Numbered from the stretch's first letter, positions 1-9,059 are shown. The stretch: 34,187 nt of DNA from Euryarchaeota archaeon UBA256 (GCA_002494645.1 DACE01000020.1:8667-42853), one strand, 5' to 3'. Notes: generated by a model not told the origin, from the sequence alone. Made by a program: numbers and translations.

Positions 1-3
1 CCT

Positions 4-10
4 TTTATAT
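4..10 (+). promoter_or_regulatory. TATA box for the TBP gene
   Basis: The sequence TTTATAT lies here and is followed by a further A/T-rich stretch. Archaeal TATA boxes sit about 25-30 bases before the transcription start. The ATG at 34 is 30 bases from the first base of the box, so the transcript would start at or next to that ATG and be leaderless. The ATG at 16 would lie upstream of the predicted transcript. The same spacing recurs at 32213-32242. The upstream BRE is mostly outside the window. Confidence 0.6.
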
Positions 11-33
11 AGTAAATGTCTTTGGGTCTTTAT

Positions 34-648
34 ATGACCACCGATGAAGAACGCCTCACTGTAGTAAACGTTGTCGCCAGCACTCGTGTTGCCGAAGAAC
101 TTGACCTCCCTGACATTGCGATTCAACTCAATTGCGAGTACGAACCTGAACAATTCCCTGGTGTCGTGTACCGTGTCACTGAACCAAAACTTGCAATCCT
201 CATGTTCCGCTCTGGCCGTGCCGTATGTACTGGTGGAAAAGACGAGGACAACATCCACACTGGTATCGACCGCATGATCAAGGACCTGCGCGCCGCTGGC
301 ATTGAAACTTGGGACCTCAAAGATGTCACCATCGAAGTCCAAAACATGGTCGCCACCTATGCGCTCCACTACCCCGAAGACTACGACGGTGTTGACAAAT
401 TCACAGGCGAGCCTCAGGCAGGTGTTCCTCGTAAACTGAATCTGAACCACCTCACCTTCCACCTGCCCTTTGACAAGGTAGAATACGAGCCTGAGCAATT
501 CCCCGGCCTTATCTATCGGCTTGATGACCCCAAGGTTGTCTGCCTCATTTTCGGCTCAGGAAAGATGGTGATCACGGGTGCCCGTCACAAGGACGAGATT
601 CTTGAAGCCGTTGAAATCATCAAGGACGAATTGGCAGACCTTCTCTGA
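34..648 (+). CDS. tbp: TATA-box-binding protein with an insertion in the second repeat
   Basis: This is the general transcription factor that bends promoter DNA at the TATA box and recruits TFB and RNA polymerase. Two TBP repeats are plain, each carrying YEPEQFPG (residues about 36-43 and 151-158) and a conserved glycine-rich strand (MFRSGRAVCTG, IFGSGKMVITG). The paired DNA-contacting phenylalanines appear at about F41/F58 and F156/F173. The second repeat has roughly 20 extra residues (about 111-133, rich in Tyr, Asp and Gly) between its first strand and the LNLN helix, where typical archaeal TBPs have about six residues. The first repeat has no such insertion. The protein is 204 residues, against about 180-190 for typical archaeal TBPs. 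I prefer the ATG at 34 to the in-frame ATG at 16 because of the TATA spacing and because the family starts just before this point. A surface-protein operon follows 34 bases downstream. Confidence 0.95.
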   Translation: MTTDEERLTVVNVVASTRVAEELDLPDIAIQLNCEYEPEQFPGVVYRVTEPKLAILMFRSGRAVCTGGKDEDNIHTGIDRMIKDLRAAGIETWDLKDVTIEVQNMVATYALHYPEDYDGVDKFTGEPQAGVPRKLNLNHLTFHLPFDKVEYEPEQFPGLIYRLDDPKVVCLIFGSGKMVITGARHKDEILEAVEIIKDELADLL

Positions 649-682
649 GTCTTGCCACCGTACCTGATGAAAGGAAGCCTTG

Positions 683-3600
683 ATGGGGTACTTGACTCGT
701 GCGATGCCCATGGGGGAAGGTCGCTGGAGCCGCACCGTCCCGGTAGCCTTGATACTCTTACTCGTGTTGAATCTGGTGCCTCTTGAGCATCACGAGCAAC
801 TTGATGAGCCCAACATCCATCGGACATTCACCGGTGACCCGGGCGTTTCTGATGTCCCGACCTGGCGCATAGGCGACCGTTGGATTTACTCGGGTACCTT
901 CGACCCTACGGTTTTGGTCACCGATACGGGCGTTGACGCGACGGTCGGTGAAATTCAAGGCGACACCACTTCAGAGGTCACAGGAATCTCAACCCAAAAC
1001 GTCGACAACATGTCGGTGCTGGCCTACACGCTTCGCACCTCGGCCAACTTTGACAAATCAGGTGTTTCCCTTGAGGGATACACCGGTAACGTCTACATTC
1101 AGTTCACGCAAACAGAATTCTTGCGAGTCAGCGACCTCTCCCCAATTCGAAGTGAGTTAGATCTCTACATCCGCTTCGTCCCGAGTGGTATATCCTTCCT
1201 CGAACAGATACTTGGCGACATCACCATCACGACGACCTATTCGCCGGTCAACGAGAATTACGACTTCCCGCTTCGCGCCGATGAGCGATGGACTACAACG
1301 ACGACTTCCTATTCGCAATGGTCTGGCCAAAGTGATTACATCACGCCATTCCCACCTCCAGAAACCGACACGAACAGTACCACATGGGTCGTCACCGACA
1401 CGGGCAAGCCAACTGATGACGTTGGGCAAACAATTGACTACGGTGGATGCAATGAATCCTACGAAATGACCTCGTTCAACAGCGACGGTATTTCCGAGGG
1501 CTACCGATGGTATTGCCCCGAGGTACGAAATTATGCTTGGCTCCACACGGCCGATGACATCGGCCTGGTCATCGATTTCAAACTCAAACGGTATGACCCC
1601 GTTGGCGCCACCGCCGTTGCGCCCTACACGAACCCCGGTTCACGGGCGGACTGCCTCGATGTCGTCCTTGAGCGCCCCATTACTGCCCTCAACACCCCCA
1701 TGCAAGTATGGGTCAACGCATCCTCGTCTTGCTTCTCCAATACCGCCGGAGTCCAATTGGAACTACATCACGAAGCGGAAGGCTTCGTCAAGAGTCTCAC
1801 GACCGCAACCAACGGGAGCGCATGGGCGGTCGTAGATGTCGGAGATGCGCTCGATTCTTCGGCCACGCAATTGGATTATGCCAGTCATGGATTGGTAGCG
1901 AAGGCTGGAAATTACGTCGGCGCAGCTACCGTGACCCTCGACCAGTATCTGGTGGGCTTGGATGTCTTCGCAGATGAGGAAGCGGCCACCATCATTCGAA
2001 CACGATGCATCCGAGATATTTGTACCGCAACCCAACTCAACGCCCTCTCTGGATTCAACGTCCTGCCGGGTGACATGCTCGACATCGAAGTAGCCTTCAA
2101 CAATCGGGGCATCACCACTTCCATCGCATCAGACGCTCGCTTGACAACGCCCGACGGAGAGGCGAGCACAACTGAACTTCCTGCGCTGGAAACCTATCAG
2201 GTACACAGAATGTATCAGATATGGACCGTTCCTGAAAATGCAAGTATCGGTGTGCTGCAGATCCTTTGGGAAGCGGACACTGCTCAATTGAACAGCGCTG
2301 ATGCGGACTTCCAAAACAACCTCGGCACCATCGAATTATTCGTTGGTCGGTTGCCCACACCCGTAGCCCCAGAACCCATTGGATTGACCCAAGAAACCAT
2401 CCTCATCAACGCCAGCGAAAGTTATGATGAAGACGGCGGAACCGTTTCCTGCGAATTCTACGTGCCCTTTGACGACGGAACGAGAACGTGGGATTACGTA
2501 CGCATTTCTTCTCCTTCCTGTATGTTGAACTACACTTGGATTGACGACGGCGTCTATCCTGTTGAAATTACGGTTGAGGATGAAGAAAGGGACGAGACGG
2601 TCATCGTTTTGAACGTCACCGTGGAAAACCGAGACCCGAAAATTGAGGTTCGAAGCCAACGAAGTGAAGCCAAAGTCGAGTACCCCATCACCCTCTACGC
2701 CTATGCCAACGATTCGGATTCAGAGAAGGGTTGGCCCGGTGTTGTCGACGTGTATTGGCCCGGCGCCAATTGTAAGGAAGGCTACTACACACGCGTCTGC
2801 ACTACCACTTCGACCACCGAGGGTTGGAAGACCTTCACCGCCGTGGGGACGGACGACGATTCATCGGTTGCAAGCGCTACAATCGACATTGAATTCACCA
2901 ACATCCAACCCCACAGTATCAACATCCAACTCGTCGACGGAAACGGGCCGGTATTGATGGACGCTCAGAATACGTGGCACGTGGATGAAGACCAAGGCGT
3001 AACCGTGCGAGGACAAGCTCAAGACTCCGTTGATGACATCGAGGACCTCACCCATACTTGGTGGCCAGACGACGCTCAACCCTCGCTCATACGTGTCTTT
3101 GACGGACGCACCTCTGAATTTGATATGGTTTGGCACGAGGCTGGGCTTCACAAAATGCGCTTAGAAGTTGCAGACAGCGAGGGAGCGACCAGCGGTGTTG
3201 AGGAACGCTGGGTCAGCGTGCGTAACATACCGCCCGTCATCGAGCCGATTCCATCCGTATTGCCCATCGCCGAGGGTCAAACCATCAGCGTTTCAGGTTC
3301 GGCATCAGATACACCCTCTGACGCTGAAACCCTGGTCAGATGTTGGGACGTTGACCCGAGTATGGATTCAAATGACATCGGGAGTGCTGATGACGACTGC
3401 GATGTCGTTGGAGATAACCTAACGATTTCGTGGAACAGAAGCGGCACTCACAAATTGGTCTATCACGTCACCGATAATGATGGAGCTCACACGAGCGAGG
3501 TGTTGATTGTTCAGGTGCTCAACACGCCACCAATCGTTCGAACGGCAGCCATGAAGTGCACAGCCTACGAACCGTGTCTTTTGGATGCGAGTTCTACCAT

Positions 3601-4201
3601 TGACGCTCTCAATGATATTCAAGGACTCACCGTGGTGTGGGACATCGACGTCTACGACGATAGCAACGAAGATGGAATTCCCGACAACGATGCGGACCTC
3701 CTTGGTAAAACAGTAACCTACACCTTCCGAACAGAGGGCGTTCACACCGTCCGAGTAATGGCATGGGACGAAGACCCAGAGCGCCCCGGAACAAAGGTCA
3801 TCATCTTCGCAATTTTACCCGCAGATCGCACACCACTCGAAAACATGGGTGCTGCCTTGGTGGGTGAAGAAGCGAATCCAGTAGCGCAAATCGGTTTGCT
3901 TGTCGGCATCCTGCTCCTCTTGGCCCTGCTCACGCGTCGCAAGCGACCCGGAGGAGAAGAGACGGATGTCTGGGACCAAGTTTCAACTGTGCTCGCGGGT
4001 GAACATCAAGAAAACCGTGATGACCATGTCAGCCGTAAACGGCCGGAAGGTCCTCCACCTGGCTATCTCTTTGAATCCAATTCCAATACGAATCCCAGTG
4101 AAGGGCCACCCCCAATTCCTGAAGAGGGATTACCTGAAGGATGGACCACTGAACAATGGAATTACTACGGACAACAATGGTTGGATTCACAAGAGAGATG
4201 A
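683..4201 (+). CDS. Large secreted PKD-repeat surface protein, C-terminally membrane anchored (paralogue 1)
   Basis: This 1172-residue protein probably sits on the cell surface. An N-terminal hydrophobic segment (VPVALILLLVLNLV) acts as signal peptide or anchor. A conserved N-terminal region beginning at VPTWRIGDRWIY is shared with the next gene. A CARDB-like segment (about 455-555) and five PKD/Ig-like repeats (about 556-1044) follow, ending in boundaries such as NTPP and NIPP. A calcium-loop-like stretch DDSNEDGIPDND lies in the last repeat (about 989-1003). One transmembrane helix (about 1069-1087) is followed by Arg/Lys and a cytoplasmic tail ending in the GLPEGWTTEQWNYYGQQWL motif. An AAGGA at 671-675 precedes the ATG at 683; a TTG at 680 is the alternative. 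The ligand or exact role cannot be told from sequence; adhesion or S-layer-like function is inference. Confidence 0.85.
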   Translation: MGYLTRAMPMGEGRWSRTVPVALILLLVLNLVPLEHHEQLDEPNIHRTFTGDPGVSDVPTWRIGDRWIYSGTFDPTVLVTDTGVDATVGEIQGDTTSEVTGISTQNVDNMSVLAYTLRTSANFDKSGVSLEGYTGNVYIQFTQTEFLRVSDLSPIRSELDLYIRFVPSGISFLEQILGDITITTTYSPVNENYDFPLRADERWTTTTTSYSQWSGQSDYITPFPPPETDTNSTTWVVTDTGKPTDDVGQTIDYGGCNESYEMTSFNSDGISEGYRWYCPEVRNYAWLHTADDIGLVIDFKLKRYDPVGATAVAPYTNPGSRADCLDVVLERPITALNTPMQVWVNASSSCFSNTAGVQLELHHEAEGFVKSLTTATNGSAWAVVDVGDALDSSATQLDYASHGLVAKAGNYVGAATVTLDQYLVGLDVFADEEAATIIRTRCIRDICTATQLNALSGFNVLPGDMLDIEVAFNNRGITTSIASDARLTTPDGEASTTELPALETYQVHRMYQIWTVPENASIGVLQILWEADTAQLNSADADFQNNLGTIELFVGRLPTPVAPEPIGLTQETILINASESYDEDGGTVSCEFYVPFDDGTRTWDYVRISSPSCMLNYTWIDDGVYPVEITVEDEERDETVIVLNVTVENRDPKIEVRSQRSEAKVEYPITLYAYANDSDSEKGWPGVVDVYWPGANCKEGYYTRVCTTTSTTEGWKTFTAVGTDDDSSVASATIDIEFTNIQPHSINIQLVDGNGPVLMDAQNTWHVDEDQGVTVRGQAQDSVDDIEDLTHTWWPDDAQPSLIRVFDGRTSEFDMVWHEAGLHKMRLEVADSEGATSGVEERWVSVRNIPPVIEPIPSVLPIAEGQTISVSGSASDTPSDAETLVRCWDVDPSMDSNDIGSADDDCDVVGDNLTISWNRSGTHKLVYHVTDNDGAHTSEVLIVQVLNTPPIVRTAAMKCTAYEPCLLDASSTIDALNDIQGLTVVWDIDVYDDSNEDGIPDNDADLLGKTVTYTFRTEGVHTVRVMAWDEDPERPGTKVIIFAILPADRTPLENMGAALVGEEANPVAQIGLLVGILLLLALLTRRKRPGGEETDVWDQVSTVLAGEHQENRDDHVSRKRPEGPPPGYLFESNSNTNPSEGPPPIPEEGLPEGWTTEQWNYYGQQWLDSQER
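4131..4184 (+). repeat. Direct DNA repeat, copy 1 (cytoplasmic tail motif)
   Basis: These 54 bases encode the tail motif of the first surface protein. They match 7661-7714 with six mismatches, including a run of 20 identical bases at 4151-4170 and 7681-7700. The rest of the two genes is much more divergent, so this stretch is either under strong constraint or has been homogenised by gene conversion. Confidence 0.8.
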
Positions 4202-4248
4202 TACGAGGAAGGACATTCTCTTTTGTAGAAGAACATTCACCTCTGTAC

Positions 4249-7200
4249 ATGAACAGAGCCTCCATGAAGGCAGTCTTACTCGTCACCCTCTTTGTGATGA
4301 CCTCAGCCTTGACCATGGTTGAATCATCCATCCAACTCGATGACGAATTGTTGACCCGTGAAACCCAAAGCGGGGCTACCAGTGTCGTTGATGTCCCAAC
4401 ACATCGAATCGGTGACCGTTGGGTTTACGATACAAAATTTGACGTGGCTCAACTCCTCGCGCAGGCGAACGTTTCTGCTTCGCTCAACACCCTCACGGGA
4501 GATACGACCAACGAAGTGACCGATATTTTCTATGAAACGGATACCAACGGAGACACCGTTTTAGCCTATGAAATCGAAATTGAAGGGAGTTTTTCATCGG
4601 GCAACAGCGGCGCAACCCTTGAAGGTGTCACCGGACGACTGGAAATTGACTATGAGGGCGTGGATATCTTGCGTGCTCGTGATCTTGCAACCATTACCAG
4701 TGACTTCACACTCGATGTGAACTTTGCACCCTTGAACCTTGGATTCCTCAGTCAAAACCTAGGTATCGTGACCTTTGATAATACCTACACACCCGCCAAA
4801 GAGCGCCATGATTTCCCGTTGAGAAACGGAGACCAGTGGTACATGCCCTTCACGGCGGAAACCGAAGTTTCTGGTTCTTCAGATTACTTCGACCCTTCTG
4901 AGTTTGATTCTGAAGAGGATGAAAATAATTCGTGGCAAGTCATCAAAAACGAAGCCCCCGTTGAAGATGGAGCAACTCCACAGTACACAGGGTGCGACGA
5001 TTCGTACAAGATTGCTGAATGGAACGAAACTGGCGTAAGCACTGGATTCAACTGGTACTGCCCCGCAGTGCGTGGAAGCGTCTGGAACCGAATCATCAAC
5101 TCGGCTGGATTTACCATTGATTGGATTCTCAAAACCTACAATCCTTCTGATTCCAACAGCGTGTTCCCAGGTTCATCGCCTGGCGGCAGAAATACACAGA
5201 TCGAGGTCTACACAGCCTACTCAGCCACTCTACCGGATTCAATGGAACAAATCTCAATCGACTATTCGGTTGCAGGTTCACCCTCAATTCCAATCAAAAA
5301 CACCAACCTCCAATTACGTTATGAAATTGCGGGCACCATTCACAATCCAACCACCGACAATAACGGACTGGCCCAAGTACCGCTCAATGTTTCATCAGAG
5401 CGAGACGATACGCCCTCCAGCGACGACCACACCAGCAACGGCGTTGTTGTCTACGACCCTGCCAACAAAATCGTTGGAGCAACGACCGTAGTCGTGGACC
5501 TCAGCGTTGTTGGTGTGGACCTTGTTGCACAAGCGAATTCTGCAATCGTAGAACGAACCAGAGAGGGCGTGACGACGACCCTCAGTGCATCCATCGGATT
5601 CAACGCCCTGCCCGGCGATACAATTTCCTTCTCACTCCCTGCGCAAAACCGTGGCGTTCTGACTTCACCACCAACCTACATGGAAATTGAAACACCCGAT
5701 GAAGCGACCTTCCGAGCGGTAATTCCTGCTATCGAACCTTACAGCGAGCAACGCATCAATGTGAACTGGTCCGTACCAGAAAGCTTGGCGATTGGTTTCA
5801 AAACCGTGAAATTTACAGTTGACCCTGACCAAAACGTGACCGCAGACGCAAACAGAAGCAATAACGACGCCACGCTCACCGTGTTCATCGGGCGTGCGCC
5901 CACGGGAGATTTGGTGGTTGATGAAGGCAAATATACTTTCGAAAACGTCACGCTGAATGCTACGGCGAGTTTTGATGATGACGGCGGAACGGTTGATTGC
6001 CTCTTTGAAATTGAGTCTCGTGTCGGGCTTATTGACATCATCGAAGCCCCGGGTTGCTGGACGCAATGGAATTGGTCCAACAGCGGTTCGTGGACGGTCA
6101 AGGTACTCGTCATCGATGAAGAATTGGATACGGATGAAGTCATGATGGAAGTGATCGTATTGAATCGCCCTCCTGCCTTCAACATCACCCATCCAGAATC
6201 GGTCTTTGTCGAATCATCTGTCACCGTTGAGGCCATTGATATTCTTGATATCGACACTTCGTCACCCTCTGGCCAACAAGTCTCCATTGCTTGGCCAACC
6301 CTCGATTGTGATGAGGGGTTAACGCAACCAACCTGCACCTTCACTCCGATGTTTGAAGGTCCAGTCAACATCACCGCAGTTGCGACTGACGATGACGGTG
6401 CCAAAACGACCGTCTACTCTTCCATTGACGTTCTTAACATTGCTCCGACCTTGGATTACCCACAACTGTGGAAAGGTGGAGAGGAACTCCTTCTCGACGA
6501 AAATGGTACCTGGCATCTCAACGAAGACGAAGTCGCTCTCTTGCGTGCTACGGCTACCGATTCTGAAAACGATGCGGGAACACTGATCATCGAATGGCAC
6601 CCCTCTGCTGAAGACCAAAACTGGACCATCACCAGCGTAGGCGTCTCCTCGTCTGAGGCGGTATCATGGTCGACGGCGGGTCCACACATCATACAGGTGC
6701 GAGCAATTGATGCGGACGGAGCAAGTTCTGATTCTTTGCAAGCCAACATCATGATTCACAATGTGGCACCAACCATATCGGGTCTACCCGCCTTTGAGGC
6801 CATTGATGAAGACACTGATTACGCTCTTTCAGTGACGGTCGAAGACACGAGTTCGGACATTGATTCCCTTGAGGTATGTTGGGACTTTGACCGTAATGTC
6901 GACGTGGACAATGACGGCGTCATGGACAATGATTGCGAGTTGGAGGGTGAATCGGTAACCAAGGCGTGGTCCGCTGTGGGTATGCAATGGGTGACGGTCA
7001 CCGTGACCGATGACGACGGTGAACGTGCTCAACAATCGATGAATGTTAGTATCATCAACAGGGCTCCACTTCCCCAAATCTCGTACCAAAACCTCGCCCT
7101 TGAAAATCTCACAGCAGGCGACAACCTCACCATTAGCGGATTTGAGACCATCGATTCCCCCAGCGACAAAGCCATCCTTACCTACCAGTGGGACGCTTCT

Positions 7201-7821
7201 CATCTCGACACGGACCTCGATGGAGAAAAAACCGGAGACGTTGATTACTCTGGACCAACCTGGACCATTGAAAACCTGCCTGCAGGGACGTGGACCATCG
7301 TACTCACCGTTATTGATGACGATGGTGAAAGCGGACAAAGTGAAATCACCATTCTGGTCGCAGAGGCACCAGCAGAAGGCTTCTTTGAAGCCATCAGTGC
7401 ATCGGTAGGAACCACGACAGCACTGGTCATCGTCGTGCTGGGCTTTGTGATTGTTGGCCTCGTAGTCTTCCTGCTCTTCACGCGACAGGGGAGTTCCAAG
7501 GACGAAGATTTCTCTTCGTTCGGACAACAGATGAGTAGTGGGATACCTGCCATGGCTGCGCCTCAACCTGCTGCTGTACCAGCCGCCGCTGCGCCCCTAT
7601 CTGAACCCGCTGTTGAAGAACAGGCGCACAACAGTGGCCCGCCCCTACCGGCGAGTGGCTTGCCTGCAGGATGGACCATGGAACAATGGAATTACTACGG
7701 CGAACAATGGTTGGCTGCAAATCAGCCCGCTCCCGCACCGGTTCAACCCATAGTTTCACAAACACCTCCCGCCCCTGCCTCAGACCAGTTGAGATCGTTA
7801 TTGGACGATTTGGACTTCTGA
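4249..7821 (+). CDS. Large secreted PKD-repeat surface protein, C-terminally membrane anchored (paralogue 2)
   Basis: This 1190-residue tandem paralogue has the same architecture as the preceding gene. It has a signal peptide (MKAVLLVTLFVMTSALTMV), a shared N-terminal region starting VPTHRIGDRWVY, a CARDB-like segment, and five PKD/Ig-like repeats with acidic calcium-loop-like motifs (DVDNDGVMDND, DTDLDGEKTGD). A transmembrane helix lies at about 1056-1080. The cytoplasmic tail is Pro/Ala-rich and carries GLPAGWTMEQWNYYGEQWL, then ends in LRSLLDDLDF. The start is uncertain. ATG 4198 overlaps the previous stop as ATGA, but 4249 or 4264 gives a more normal signal peptide; no Shine-Dalgarno sequence decides between them. 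N-glycosylation sequons are frequent. The SepF gene follows nine bases later. Surface localisation is strongly supported; the molecular function is unknown. Confidence 0.85.
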   Translation: MNRASMKAVLLVTLFVMTSALTMVESSIQLDDELLTRETQSGATSVVDVPTHRIGDRWVYDTKFDVAQLLAQANVSASLNTLTGDTTNEVTDIFYETDTNGDTVLAYEIEIEGSFSSGNSGATLEGVTGRLEIDYEGVDILRARDLATITSDFTLDVNFAPLNLGFLSQNLGIVTFDNTYTPAKERHDFPLRNGDQWYMPFTAETEVSGSSDYFDPSEFDSEEDENNSWQVIKNEAPVEDGATPQYTGCDDSYKIAEWNETGVSTGFNWYCPAVRGSVWNRIINSAGFTIDWILKTYNPSDSNSVFPGSSPGGRNTQIEVYTAYSATLPDSMEQISIDYSVAGSPSIPIKNTNLQLRYEIAGTIHNPTTDNNGLAQVPLNVSSERDDTPSSDDHTSNGVVVYDPANKIVGATTVVVDLSVVGVDLVAQANSAIVERTREGVTTTLSASIGFNALPGDTISFSLPAQNRGVLTSPPTYMEIETPDEATFRAVIPAIEPYSEQRINVNWSVPESLAIGFKTVKFTVDPDQNVTADANRSNNDATLTVFIGRAPTGDLVVDEGKYTFENVTLNATASFDDDGGTVDCLFEIESRVGLIDIIEAPGCWTQWNWSNSGSWTVKVLVIDEELDTDEVMMEVIVLNRPPAFNITHPESVFVESSVTVEAIDILDIDTSSPSGQQVSIAWPTLDCDEGLTQPTCTFTPMFEGPVNITAVATDDDGAKTTVYSSIDVLNIAPTLDYPQLWKGGEELLLDENGTWHLNEDEVALLRATATDSENDAGTLIIEWHPSAEDQNWTITSVGVSSSEAVSWSTAGPHIIQVRAIDADGASSDSLQANIMIHNVAPTISGLPAFEAIDEDTDYALSVTVEDTSSDIDSLEVCWDFDRNVDVDNDGVMDNDCELEGESVTKAWSAVGMQWVTVTVTDDDGERAQQSMNVSIINRAPLPQISYQNLALENLTAGDNLTISGFETIDSPSDKAILTYQWDASHLDTDLDGEKTGDVDYSGPTWTIENLPAGTWTIVLTVIDDDGESGQSEITILVAEAPAEGFFEAISASVGTTTALVIVVLGFVIVGLVVFLLFTRQGSSKDEDFSSFGQQMSSGIPAMAAPQPAAVPAAAAPLSEPAVEEQAHNSGPPLPASGLPAGWTMEQWNYYGEQWLAANQPAPAPVQPIVSQTPPAPASDQLRSLLDDLDF
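7661..7714 (+). repeat. Direct DNA repeat, copy 2 (cytoplasmic tail motif)
   Basis: Partner of 4131-4184. It encodes the same tail motif in the second surface protein, with six mismatches over 54 bases. Confidence 0.8.
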
Positions 7822-7830
7822 GGTCAAAGC

Positions 7831-8388
7831 ATGGTCAATTTGTGGCATTTTTTCGGGCTACCCGATCCAGAGGGAAATGCTCCTCAATCACGCCGTCAAG
7901 CTCCAGCCCCTGCAGAACAGCCGGTCTCCCTTGAAACACCCCCTCCCGTCAGTGTAGAGCCGAAGCCAAGGCCCACTCGATCGGTGACGCACAATGCGGC
8001 TGAACTTCGACCCGTTCCCCTCGGATGGACTGGCCCTCTGACACCCGATGGTGAGCCCTTTCACGACTTAGGGGTGGTCAAGTCCCGGCCCTCGGCTCTT
8101 CCAACACAGGCACTTCGCTACGTTGCGCCCGATGAAATGAAACGTATCCACACCCAATCCATCCTCAAACGCGTGATTGAGGGAGATACTGTGATTGTTG
8201 ACCTGCGTCCACTCGTCCACATGGACAGTCACCAAATGGCATGCAGAAGAGAACTCAAGCACATGGGCGACCAGGCAGGCGTTGAGATTTTTGCACTGGA
8301 TACAGAAGACAAATTATTGATGATTCCAGGCCTCGACATCGTCGTTGATATGCAGAAGCGTGAACTGGGTTTGACACCCCTCTTGTAA
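7831..8388 (+). CDS. sepF: SepF-like cell division protein (FtsZ membrane anchor)
   Basis: SepF tethers FtsZ to the membrane at the division site in FtsZ-containing archaea and in many Gram-positive bacteria. This 185-residue protein shows the family plan. A short amphipathic N-terminal segment (MVNLWHFFG) suits membrane binding. A Pro-rich disordered linker covers about 12-95. The compact C-terminal SepF domain covers about 103-175 and includes EGDTVIVDLRPLV and the later strand KLLMIPGLDIVVD. A GAGGT at 7820-7824, overlapping the previous stop codon, sits six bases before the ATG, so it is probably translated from the surface-protein operon mRNA. The call rests on architecture and core strand pattern, not on a profile search. 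The gene converges with Maf, leaving a gap of two bases. Confidence 0.75.
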   Translation: MVNLWHFFGLPDPEGNAPQSRRQAPAPAEQPVSLETPPPVSVEPKPRPTRSVTHNAAELRPVPLGWTGPLTPDGEPFHDLGVVKSRPSALPTQALRYVAPDEMKRIHTQSILKRVIEGDTVIVDLRPLVHMDSHQMACRRELKHMGDQAGVEIFALDTEDKLLMIPGLDIVVDMQKRELGLTPLL

Positions 8389-8390
8389 GG

Positions 8391-8960
8391 TCACAACACC
8401 GAAGCCAGCGCTTCGAGATGACCCAAGGCTTCTGCAGCAAGACCGAGAACAACTGATTCTGAGCCCTCAATGAGCCTCGCATGTTCACCCATTGCTCCGT
8501 GGAGGTCATATCCTCCCGCTTTCCCTTTCCATGATTCAGATTCAAGCAGGTACGAAAAAACCTCCTCCGAAAACTCTGGGAAAGCAACGACGGCGTATTC
8601 ACACCAGAAGGTCCACCTTCCATTCCAATGAAGTCCGGTGGCTGTCCAAACTTGGTGGTGACGCCCTGAGAGGCGATGGAGCATCATTGCTGCATCGGCT
8701 TTGCTGGCGGGTTTCCCCATGCTCAGTGAGTGGTCATCGGGGTCGCTGATCATCGTATCCGCTACCAGGACCGCATCAAAACCCGTTGGGGTTCCAAGTG
8801 CTGCTGCCTTTCGTTGACAGATGCTCATGACTTGAGACTCAACCGTTCCAATCGGCGGTGACTCATCAACACCTGCGAGCCCTTCTTGGTGAAGTGATGG
8901 ATACAGTGGACGTAACATAGCGGCTCGCCGGGGTGAGGCGGAGGCCAACCAGAGGTTCAT
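8391..8960 (-). CDS. maf: Maf-like nucleoside triphosphate pyrophosphatase
   Basis: Maf enzymes hydrolyse non-canonical or pyrimidine nucleoside triphosphates to the monophosphate and pyrophosphate, and act in the cytosol as house-cleaning enzymes. The 189-residue product has the family motifs: LASASPRR at 5-12, VDES at 31-34, VADT at 66-69, GKP at 82-84 and LSGRHHQVWTATG at 97-109. A Lys/Tyr motif (KGKAGGYDLHG) and the GSESVVLGL region near the end are also present. The start at 8960 places LASASPRR at the usual distance. ATG 8966 (two residues longer) and a longer start at 9011 are possible. Nucleotide specificity cannot be assigned from sequence alone. It is divergent from the KaiC-like gene. 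Confidence 0.9.
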   Translation of the reverse strand: MNLWLASASPRRAAMLRPLYPSLHQEGLAGVDESPPIGTVESQVMSICQRKAAALGTPTGFDAVLVADTMISDPDDHSLSMGKPASKADAAMMLHRLSGRHHQVWTATGLHWNGRWTFWCEYAVVAFPEFSEEVFSYLLESESWKGKAGGYDLHGAMGEHARLIEGSESVVLGLAAEALGHLEALASVL

Positions 8961-9059
8961 GTTCATCCCTCTCAACGACAGGTCAAGGAGATTCCGATTC
9001 ATCAGGAACAAGGGTGACCTTGAAGAATCGGAAGGTATAGCGAAGCGTGAGTGAGCCGA

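Noticed and set aside
16..33. Upstream ATG extending TBP by six residues
   Set aside because: It lies only 12 bases from the TATA box, so it would be upstream of the expected transcription start. The extra residues are not part of the family.
4131..4184. Tail motif considered as a WW domain
   Set aside because: It has the LPxGW start, but the second conserved Trp and Pro and the three-strand pattern of WW domains are missing.
5739..7566. Long minus-strand frames of 175-245 codons inside the second PKD protein gene
   Set aside because: They lie opposite a gene with clear signal peptide, domains and a paralogue. The translated products have no recognisable motif.
4131..7714. Direct repeats considered as traces of a mobile element
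   Set aside because: Both copies lie in frame in homologous tail motifs of paralogous genes. There are no terminal inverted repeats or transposase.
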